Source of the DNA: Pseudanabaena sp. FACHB-1998
Lineage (GTDB): Bacteria > Cyanobacteriota > Cyanobacteriia > Pseudanabaenales > Pseudanabaenaceae
Direction of reading: 5' to 3'
Assembly: GCF_014696355.1 (NCBI RefSeq)
Contig: NZ_JACJQA010000026.1
Coordinates: 1-64,000 of the forward strand
Length of the DNA: 64,000 bases
The stretch's first letter is position 1. The number at the start of each line of letters is the position of its first letter. Of the stretch, positions 57,413 through 64,000 are shown one piece after another. A program made the position numbers and the translations under genes. The notes below the pieces were generated by a model. That model was not told the origin of the DNA and did no database searches. It was given only the letters and a program-made list of their open reading frames with translations.

Positions 57413-58633
57413 ATGGTAAGGACTATGATTAGATGTCAATCTCAGAGACGACCATTCTATAGTGTCTTTAAGTACGGATTAGCTCTATCTAGTAGCTTTC
57501 TAGTGAGTACCATAGCTAGTCTGCCATCTTATTCCTTATCATTTCAATCTCTTGGTACTAAAACTCCTGTAGGTTTTTCTCAAGTCTCTGGTTTGACCTA
57601 TTCTGGTTCTGGCGATACATATTATGGAATCTCTAATGAATCTGCCGCTAAGTTTTACACCATTAAGATTGATGTCACTGGTAATACATTTAATAGCGTT
57701 ACTAAAGTAGGTACTAATACTACCTTAAAAGATTCGGGGGGAACTGCTCTATCTAACAAAATAGATGCGGAGGGGATTGCCTTATCTGGTAGCAATATCT
57801 TTGTCTCCACAGAAGGTAACTATACGCCTCTAAATCCCTTTGCTTTTGATAATTCCGTACTTACTTCGCCTGCTAATCTTTTTATTCGGCGATTTAATAT
57901 CGCTACAGGCAATCAAGATACAGCAGCAGGTAATGATTTAACTTTAGCAAGTCGCTATACCACTAGCACTACCACAACAGGACTTAGAAATAATTTAGCT
58001 TTTGAGAGCTTGACTATTTCTCCAGATCAAAGTCGTTTGTTCTCGGCGGTTGAAGCTCCACTTAAAGAAGATCAAGCCTTGGCAACTCTTCAAACCTCAA
58101 AAGATTTAATTAGGATTTTAAGGTTTAATTTGGTGAGTGGAATTTTTACGGCAGGAGAGGAATATCTCTATGAAACTGAAATGGGTTTTGGCTTGGCGGA
58201 CTTGTTGGCGATTGATAACAATATACTGATCGCTTTAGAACGTAAGGCTGACATTTCTGGCTCTATTACAGGTATTGGCGTTTTTGAGTTATCTATTGCA
58301 GGTGCTACGGATATTAGTGCCAATACAGGTTTAACTGCCTCAGGGACATCAGGAATTACCAAAGTCCAAAAAACTTCTATCACTTTTGATATTCCCTTAA
58401 GTCCAAGTATCAACTATGAAGGACTAACTTTTGGTGAAACCTTAGCGGATGGTAGACCGACCATCTTTTTTGTGAGTGATAACAATCTTGACGAAAACGC
58501 AGTTACAAATTTTGCAGCCTATGCGGTAGTTCCCTTTGACTTTGAGCCAAGTTTGGGCTTCTTGGCTTTGGGTAGTCTTTATTTAGGCAAAAAAATTCTT
58601 GAAAAAAATAAAAAATCGAAAAAAGAGCTATAG
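57413..58633 (+). CDS. Exported esterase-like phytase-family protein, 406 aa
   Basis: Signal peptide (about 1-42), then a beta-propeller-like domain of the esterase-like activity of phytase family (SQVSGLTYSGSGDTYYGISN; DAEGIALSGSNIFVSTEGN; GFGLADLLAIDNNILIALER). The C-terminus VPFDFEPSLGFLALGSL plus a basic tail resembles the cyanobacterial PEP-CTERM-like sorting signal. Extracytoplasmic. It may act on phosphate esters. ATG at 57413 or 57425. Confidence 0.8.
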   Translation: MVRTMIRCQSQRRPFYSVFKYGLALSSSFLVSTIASLPSYSLSFQSLGTKTPVGFSQVSGLTYSGSGDTYYGISNESAAKFYTIKIDVTGNTFNSVTKVGTNTTLKDSGGTALSNKIDAEGIALSGSNIFVSTEGNYTPLNPFAFDNSVLTSPANLFIRRFNIATGNQDTAAGNDLTLASRYTTSTTTTGLRNNLAFESLTISPDQSRLFSAVEAPLKEDQALATLQTSKDLIRILRFNLVSGIFTAGEEYLYETEMGFGLADLLAIDNNILIALERKADISGSITGIGVFELSIAGATDISANTGLTASGTSGITKVQKTSITFDIPLSPSINYEGLTFGETLADGRPTIFFVSDNNLDENAVTNFAAYAVVPFDFEPSLGFLALGSLYLGKKILEKNKKSKKEL

Positions 58634-58646
58634 CAATGCAAGACCC

Positions 58647-58685
58647 AAGGATAAGTTGCAGCGCTTCGCGCCGCAACTTATCCTT
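58647..58685. terminator. Palindrome after the phytase-like gene, 18-base arms, loop TTC
   Basis: AAGGATAAGTTGC with GCGC core; one mismatch. Confidence 0.75.
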
Positions 58686-58809
58686 CAGGTTTATGGTTTC
58701 CCAAGATTCTTGGGATTTATAGTTTCAAATTTACAAAGATCTGATACATTTTGCTTAGATCAATTGAGATCGCTACATAACTTTAGGGTAAGCATCTGAG
58801 GTTGCTACC

Positions 58810-59661
58810 ATGTCACAAAATCCATTAGTTGAACAGGCAAAACAAGGCAACGTAAACGCGATCGCTTCGTTAATGAATCGATTGCTCAAATCTCAGGGGA
58901 TGTTAGCCAATGTTGAGCGCGAAGGCGATCGCCTTGAGATATTAATTGAGTCTGATCTACGATCACTAGATGATGAAGTCCGCATTCCGAAGCGGCAGGT
59001 ACTAGTGGGCATGATCAAAAAATGGTTTATCACCCTTGAAGTGCAAACAATTTCCAGCCTCAGAATTTCTTGGCAACAAACAGGATTTGTCGAACCTGCA
59101 TGGACAGATGAGGTTTATTTAGTAGATCAGGCTGCTCAAAATGTGCAAACTAACGATGAAGTTAGTCAAAATGGCGGAATCACCGAGCCTCTACAAAGAC
59201 CTAAAATACCACCTCTACCAGTATTTCCGCCACCACCTATGCGTGACCAAGAGCGTAATCCTCGCGATCGCTTCCCTAGCGATCAGCCCGCAGCTGAGTC
59301 TCCAGATTTAGACGAAATGTTTGGTGAAGCTAATACTCCTAAGCCCTTAGAACTTCCCAATCCCAATTTAACTAATACTTGGGAAACCGATAACTCTTCT
59401 CAGGATTCTGGTTTTCTCCTTCTATCTGACATTCCGCCTACAGCGAATGAAGAACTCAACAATTTCCAGTCCGACAATAAATTGGGCGGCAATTTCTCTT
59501 GGAAAATGATTTCCCAGACTCCAAGTTTTGCGATCCAGTTTGTGCAGTATTTAGTGATTTGCGGTGTAATCATCCTGTCATTACGCAGTATTCACGCCAT
59601 CTTTGGGAGTCATTCTAGTAAAGCAACCTCAATTGCGCCCCAAACTGTCGTTAAGACTTAA
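58810..59661 (+). CDS. Conserved cyanobacterial protein with one C-terminal membrane span, 283 aa
   Basis: Residues 1-110 form a folded domain (NPLVEQAKQGNVNAIASLMNR; RLEILIESDL; AWTDEVYL), which occurs widely in cyanobacteria with unknown function. Then a Pro/Asn/Asp-rich linker and one membrane span (about 242-262) near the end. Probably membrane-anchored with the main domain in the cytosol. ATG at 58810. Confidence 0.75.
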   Translation: MSQNPLVEQAKQGNVNAIASLMNRLLKSQGMLANVEREGDRLEILIESDLRSLDDEVRIPKRQVLVGMIKKWFITLEVQTISSLRISWQQTGFVEPAWTDEVYLVDQAAQNVQTNDEVSQNGGITEPLQRPKIPPLPVFPPPPMRDQERNPRDRFPSDQPAAESPDLDEMFGEANTPKPLELPNPNLTNTWETDNSSQDSGFLLLSDIPPTANEELNNFQSDNKLGGNFSWKMISQTPSFAIQFVQYLVICGVIILSLRSIHAIFGSHSSKATSIAPQTVVKT

Positions 59662-59722
59662 TTAGTAAAGCTTAGGAAAAACTTGCGAAAGCCCCTTAAG
59701 AATGTGTTTCGTCTTATAAATT

Positions 59723-59775
59723 ACCAAAAACTGTAAAGTTGCGCCTCCACGGGGCGCAACTTTACAGTTTTTGGT
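59723..59775. terminator. Palindrome, 23-base perfect arms
   Basis: ACCAAAAACTGTAAAGTTGC edge (59723-59745) pairs with 59753-59775 around TCCACGG. Confidence 0.85.
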
Positions 59776-59917
59776 TTGCAATTAATTATGTCTAGCTACT
59801 TAGAGAGTGGCTATACAGCCATATCAAAGATTTACGCGATCGCCTAATTAACCTATGCTCACGTTGTCTTGCCTTACGCGCTAAAGTATAGAAGGCAACG
59901 TTCTTAAGTTGATTTCT

Positions 59918-61708
59918 GTGCAAGAAGATTTTCGATTAATTGTTGATTTAGTAACTGTTCTTGCGGCTGCTTCGTTTGGTGGCTTACTGGCGGCGGCGCT
60001 GCGATTACCAGTTTTATTGGGCTACATCTTTGGTGGCATTGTGGTTGGCCCTACGGGCTTAGGACTGATCAAAGAACTGATTCAAGTGGAAACCCTAGCC
60101 CAGTTTGGGGTTGCCTTTTTGTTGTTTGCCCTTGGTGTGGAATTCTCGCTAAAACAATTAAATAAGGTGAGAGCGATCGCTCTCGGAGGAGGCACATTAC
60201 AAATCCTGTTGACGATCGCCTTCACCGCAGCGGTCTCCGTGTTTGTGGGATGGGTGGATACGCCAACACAGGGCATTTTCCTTGGTGGTATCTTATCGCT
60301 CTCCTCAACGGCGGTAGTACTGCGAAGCCTGATGGAAACCAATGAAACCGAGTCAGCACAGGGACAGGTAACCTTGGGGATCTTGATTATTCAAGATTTG
60401 GCTTTAGGCTTAATGCTGGCGGTCTTGCCTGCCCTCGATCATCCTGAATCCGTAGGGACGGCGGTGGCTCAGGCGTTACTGGTTACGGCTTTATTTGCTG
60501 GGGCGGCGATCGCCGCAGGGATATGGCTAATACCCCCGTTTTTGCGATGGGTGGCGAGTACCGAAAGTCGCGAATTATTTTTGCTGAGTGTGATTGTCCT
60601 CTGTCTGGGAATTGCTCTATTGACTGAGCATTTAGGACTCTCCATTGAAATGGGCGCATTCGTGGCAGGTTTGATGATTTCGGAGGTGGAATACGCCGAT
60701 CAAGCCCTCACCTATGTCGAACCCCTACGGGATGTGTTTGCCACATTGTTTTTTGCAGCGATTGGGATGCTGATTGATCCCCTGTTTTTAATTCAAAACT
60801 GGGAATTGATCCTGAGTCTTGTGGCGATCGTGATGTTGGGTAAATTCTTGATCGTTGTGCCATTGGTGAGCTTTTTCCGCTATCCCCTACGGGTGGCAAT
60901 TTTTGCAGGTTTGGGGCTAGCCCAGATTGGAGAATTTTCCTTTGTATTGGCTAGCGAAGGGCAAAAATTAGGTTTGGTTTCGCGTCGAGTTTATCTGTTG
61001 ATTTTAGGAACAACAGCCGTAACTTTGATGGTCACACCGTTTTTACTCAAGGCAACTCCCCAAATTTTGCTATTACTCGAAAAAGTCCCACTCCTTAAGG
61101 ATTGGATGAATAAACTGGATATGCCGCAAGAGCTTTCGTCAAATGCTGAACTGAAGGATCATGTGGTAGTGTGCGGCTACGGAAGAATTGGACAAGGTAT
61201 TGTTGCTTTGTTGCAGTCTAAGGGGTATCCAGTTTTAGTAATTGAAGATGCCGAATCTAAGGTGCAGATGCTGCGATCGCAAAATATTCCCTACTTATAT
61301 GGAAATTGTGCGAGTCCCTTGGTACTCGAAAAAGCCGAAATCGACCATGCGCGATCGATGCTAATTGCCATTTCTGATCCGATCGCCACCAGACTAGCGG
61401 TGCAAAGAGCGATTAGTCTTTCGCCAGAAATAGACATAGTGGCTAGAGCCGATAAAGACGCTGATATCGATACGCTGTATCAATTTGGCGCGAAGGAAGT
61501 TGTGCATCCGACCTTTGAGGCAAGTTTAGAGCTAACTACTCATTTACTAATTTGTTTGGGCGAAAGTACTACGGATATTCAAGCCGAACTCATTGGCATC
61601 CGCCGCAGTCGTTATGCAAATTTCCGTCCTGAAATTGCCTGCGTCCTGCCCACGCCTCTTTTGCTAACGCCTAGCCCAAATCTAGCGGAGATCGATAAGG
61701 CTTCCTAA
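59918..61708 (+). CDS. Cation:proton antiporter (CPA2/KefB-type) with TrkA-N domain, 596 aa
   Basis: About 12 membrane spans (to about 385) with QFGVAFLLFALGVEFSL and VTLGILIIQDLALG, then a TrkA-N domain starting HVVVCGYGRIGQGIVALLQ (about 412) that binds NAD(H) and controls opening. Functions in K+/H+ exchange. The likely start is the GTG at 59918 (VQEDF), agreeing with homologues that begin MQEDF; a TTG lies three codons before. Confidence 0.92.
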   Translation: MQEDFRLIVDLVTVLAAASFGGLLAAALRLPVLLGYIFGGIVVGPTGLGLIKELIQVETLAQFGVAFLLFALGVEFSLKQLNKVRAIALGGGTLQILLTIAFTAAVSVFVGWVDTPTQGIFLGGILSLSSTAVVLRSLMETNETESAQGQVTLGILIIQDLALGLMLAVLPALDHPESVGTAVAQALLVTALFAGAAIAAGIWLIPPFLRWVASTESRELFLLSVIVLCLGIALLTEHLGLSIEMGAFVAGLMISEVEYADQALTYVEPLRDVFATLFFAAIGMLIDPLFLIQNWELILSLVAIVMLGKFLIVVPLVSFFRYPLRVAIFAGLGLAQIGEFSFVLASEGQKLGLVSRRVYLLILGTTAVTLMVTPFLLKATPQILLLLEKVPLLKDWMNKLDMPQELSSNAELKDHVVVCGYGRIGQGIVALLQSKGYPVLVIEDAESKVQMLRSQNIPYLYGNCASPLVLEKAEIDHARSMLIAISDPIATRLAVQRAISLSPEIDIVARADKDADIDTLYQFGAKEVVHPTFEASLELTTHLLICLGESTTDIQAELIGIRRSRYANFRPEIACVLPTPLLLTPSPNLAEIDKAS

Positions 61709-61724
61709 TCATATCTACTCTGCA

Positions 61725-61747
61725 TAGACAGCACGGAGCGCTGTCTA
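61725..61747. repeat. Short hairpin after the antiporter
   Basis: TAGACAGC (61725-61732) pairs with GCTGTCTA (61740-61747). Possible weak terminator. Confidence 0.55.
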
Positions 61748-61821
61748 ATCCTCGACCTTTTGTGGGACAAGCAGAACTGATCTATGATTGCAAAGAAAGC
61801 TATTTAGACATAATGCAAAAT

Positions 61822-61856
61822 CAAAACATGTGGCGCACGCTGCGCCACATGTTTTG
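61822..61856. repeat. Palindrome, 16-base perfect arms, loop CGC
   Basis: CAAAACATGTGGCGCA and its complement, of the AAAACCTGTGGCGC family. Confidence 0.85.
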
Positions 61857-61887
61857 GGGTTCTATATTTAATTGCGCCCAGCTACTT

Positions 61888-62337
61888 ATGGAAACAAGTT
61901 TATATGAAACAGATTTTTATGGTTGGACGATGCAGCAGTCCAAACTTTTAGCGTTGGGTAAGTTAGATGGATTAGATTTGGCTAACTTAATTGAGGAAAT
62001 TGAGTTTTTGGGGAAGCATAAGCAACAAGAACTATCTAATCGACTGGGTGTGCTGATCGGACATCTCTTAAAATGGCAATACCAACCCCAAAAGCGATCG
62101 CGCAGTTGGCAAGTGACAATTCAGTTACAAAGAGAAGAAATTAACGATTTGTTGGCAGACAATCCGAGTTTAAAGTCTTATTTAGATAAAGCCCTGTTAA
62201 AGGCGTTCCGCTTAGGATTGGCTTTAATTTTGAGTGAGACCCCAATTAAGAAAAGTTTATTGCCAGATGTCTGTCCCTATAGCCTTGAGCAATTGCTGGA
62301 CTGCAACTATCCTGATGATATTGATGTGGAGTTTTAA
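61888..62337 (+). CDS. DUF29 protein, 149 aa
   Basis: Start METSLYETDFYGWTMQQ at the ATG 61888; the open frame upstream runs through a palindrome and is not coding. The DUF29 core: LDLANLIEEIEFLGKHKQQE and LIGHLLKWQYQPQKRSRSW. Similar to the gene at 25640. Overlaps the next ATG by one base (TAATG), so it is coupled with the SLH lipoprotein gene. Confidence 0.88.
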   Translation: METSLYETDFYGWTMQQSKLLALGKLDGLDLANLIEEIEFLGKHKQQELSNRLGVLIGHLLKWQYQPQKRSRSWQVTIQLQREEINDLLADNPSLKSYLDKALLKAFRLGLALILSETPIKKSLLPDVCPYSLEQLLDCNYPDDIDVEF

Positions 62338-63434
62338 TGAAGTTCACATTTCGATTAATTTTAGGACTTCTTGCCTTGTCCCTAAATGCTTGTCAAGGAT
62401 CTAATCTAGGAAGTTCGCTAGAAGGGGCGATCGCCCCAGCAACTCCCAATGACGAAGCATCCCCTAGCCCAACGGCTGAAACTATCCCCAAACCATCTCC
62501 TTCGGTAGCCCAAACCGTAAAACCCACCACAAATCCCACAGTAAATCCAACTATAAATCCCACAGCAACGCCTGAAGCAGTCACCTTAACACCTGCTCCC
62601 ACAAGTTCGCCTAGCTTTACGCCCAAATCCAGCGATCGCCTCAATTTCCAAACCTTTAAAAGCGATCGCCTCTCTAATCAGATGGTAGCGATCGCCCTGC
62701 AAGCTTTCCCAAAATCAACCATTTCCGAAAATTCCAATTTGCTGAAAACGTTTTTCTCGATCAATTTTGCCAATGCTCCAATCCCTACGGCGGAATTTAG
62801 TGATATCGAACAAGTCCCTGCGTCGCTCCGTCCTTGGATTAAAGAGCTGAATAAATTAGGGACAATCTCCGCAAAAACAGGTCAGCTATTTCAGCCCAAT
62901 ACTTTAGTGGCAAGACGAGAATATGCCCGATGGTTATTGCAAACCAATAATCGTTTTTATAAAAATCAACCCAGTCGCCAGATTCGGCTTGCTCAACCAA
63001 GCGATACAGCAAGCTTTCCCGATATTCCCAATAATCACCCAGACTTTGCGATTATCCAAGGCTTAGCCAACGCGGGGTTAATTGGGGGTACGGGCGATCG
63101 CTTCCGTCCTAACGATCCCTTACTACGCGAAGAGCTAGTGCAATGGAAAATTCCCCTCGATGTGCGCCAGCCTTTACCGAGTGCAACGTGGGAAAGCATT
63201 AGTCAAACTTGGGGCTTTAAAGATAGCGATCGCATTAGCGAAAATGCCTTAGGCGCAATTTTTGCCGATGCCCAATTACGAGATCTTGCCAATATTCGGC
63301 GTAGTTTTGGATTTACTACCTTACTACAACCCCAAAAGCCCGTTACCCGTGCCGAAGCCGCCGCGTCCCTTTGGTACTTTGGCACTGCGGTGGATGGCAT
63401 ATCCGCAAGCAAAGTTTTAGAGCAAGATAATTAA
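62337..63434 (+). CDS. SLH-domain lipoprotein, 365 aa
   Basis: Signal peptide with lipobox LNAC (Cys19), then a Thr/Pro/Asn-rich linker (TNPTVNPTINPTATPE, about 66-81), then an S-layer-homology-like region from about 150 (FSDIEQVPASLRPWIKEL; FQPNTLVARREYARWLL; FPDIPNNHPDFAIIQGLANA; GTGDRFRPNDPLLREELVQ; VTRAEAAASLWYF). SLH domains tether proteins to cell-wall polymers, so this is likely periplasmic or envelope-anchored. Coupled with the DUF29 gene. Confidence 0.85.
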   Translation: MKFTFRLILGLLALSLNACQGSNLGSSLEGAIAPATPNDEASPSPTAETIPKPSPSVAQTVKPTTNPTVNPTINPTATPEAVTLTPAPTSSPSFTPKSSDRLNFQTFKSDRLSNQMVAIALQAFPKSTISENSNLLKTFFSINFANAPIPTAEFSDIEQVPASLRPWIKELNKLGTISAKTGQLFQPNTLVARREYARWLLQTNNRFYKNQPSRQIRLAQPSDTASFPDIPNNHPDFAIIQGLANAGLIGGTGDRFRPNDPLLREELVQWKIPLDVRQPLPSATWESISQTWGFKDSDRISENALGAIFADAQLRDLANIRRSFGFTTLLQPQKPVTRAEAAASLWYFGTAVDGISASKVLEQDN

Positions 63435-63550
63435 CTACCTTCCCTTGTGGGGTGGGTTTTAAATTTTGATTCGAGAGAAGTAATGCAATTTGGGATATAG
63501 AGACGCTAGAATATTAGTAATTGTTATTATTGAGAAAAAATCTATAGATT

Positions 63551-63769
63551 ATGTCGCAGTATCAACGTATCGAGTACTTAATCGGGAAAGATGGCAAAAT
63601 CGTTGAACGAGCGATTGATATAACGGGCAGCGAATGCGTAGCAATCACTGCTCAAATTGAGTCAAATTTAGGAAAAGTTGAAACTCGCGAATTATTACCT
63701 AATTATTACGAGACAACTGAGCAAAATATAGATCACTATGCGATCGCGCAAGCTCAGTCCGAACAGTAA
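63551..63769 (+). CDS. DUF2997 protein, 72 aa
   Basis: A small cyanobacterial family recognised by IEYLIGKDGKIVERAIDITG and CVAITAQIESNLGKVE. Family members occur next to ycf35 (DUF1257) and may act in photosynthetic or iron-sulfur processes, but function is unknown. ATG 63551; stop at 63769. Confidence 0.85.
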   Translation: MSQYQRIEYLIGKDGKIVERAIDITGSECVAITAQIESNLGKVETRELLPNYYETTEQNIDHYAIAQAQSEQ

Positions 63770-63958
63770 TTCTAAACAGAGATAGATACTTTGGGGCTTA
63801 TAGCGATTTTGTGCTTCCTTGAGCGCTCTTTTTTGCATACAAATTTGCAATATTTGCGAATCTATCTCAACAAAAGTTAAAATGCTTACCCTATTTGGGT
63901 AAAATTATGGTTAAGAAATTAAGAATTGTTAACGGTTGCCTTATGTAAGAGATGTGTC

Positions 63959-64000
63959 ATGGTAACTCAAACTCCGCTATTAGTATCAGAGTCGAGCGCA
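63959..64000 (+). CDS. Possible start of a gene cut by the window edge
   Basis: ATG at 63959 opens an unbroken frame (MVTQTPLLVSESSA) to the edge. Too short to identify. Confidence 0.25.
   Translation, partial: MVTQTPLLVSESSA

Overview
The window is chromosomal DNA of a cyanobacterium. It carries light-dependent protochlorophyllide reductase, a BciB-type 8-vinyl reductase, ferredoxin-NADP reductase, a photosystem II S4-domain protein, cyanobacterial families (DUF1830, DUF29, DUF2997, XisI, pentapeptide and PRC-barrel proteins) and very many copies of the cyanobacterial octamer GCGATCGC (HIP1). The gene set and style suggest a Pseudanabaena-like lineage, but the genus is only a guess. No rRNA, tRNA or CRISPR array was seen.

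Layout. 1-120: end of an IS5-type element cut by the window edge. 120-680: a candidate structured RNA, a tiny lysine-rich ORF and two palindromes. 679-3708: a one-module A-PCP-TE synthetase with an unusual thioesterase. 3.7-13 kb: mostly housekeeping genes (BolA-like, exonuclease III, acetyltransferase, MAPEG, phosphohexomutase, DUF1830, RppH, acetolactate synthase). 13-21 kb: petH, a PhoR/SphS-like kinase, a pentapeptide protein, a NUDIX enzyme, metK and a DUF39 homocysteine-synthesis protein. 21.5-23.8 kb: groESL with a CIRCE operator. 24-28.8 kb: an unknown protein, DUF29, aldehyde dehydrogenase and a GIDE-domain protein. 28.8-34.6 kb: a defence island (McrB, VapBC-like pair on the opposite strand, McrC, XisI, ParB-like protein) bounded by a 129-bp MITE. 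34.7-64 kb: aminopeptidase, BciB, two receiver-kinase hybrids, Ppx/GppA, two antiporters, a GGR-family oxidoreductase, a glycosyltransferase, a P-type ATPase, EcfT, PRC-barrel and S4 proteins, a WD40 protein, LPOR, an exported phytase/esterase-like protein, DUF29, an SLH lipoprotein and DUF2997.

The most striking feature is not a gene. Nearly every intergenic gap holds one to four long, often perfect palindromes. Their arms run from 9 to 34 bases; at least 29 of those with arms of 14 bases or more have a loop of exactly three bases. The cores recur (GCGC around TTC, TTGC around TTT, ATGGC around TAT), while the outer arms are mostly unique to each site. Some are plausible terminators, but several lie between divergent genes, where terminators are not expected. 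They fall into a few families, and a few carry a second, outer inverted repeat.

Functional links: metK and the DUF39 gene, divergently placed, both concern sulfur amino acids. BciB, LPOR and the GGR-family enzyme touch chlorophyll and isoprenoid metabolism. McrB and McrC together should form a type IV restriction enzyme. Three genes (ilvB, metK and a YbjN-type chaperone) appear to use TTG starts behind strong Shine-Dalgarno sequences.
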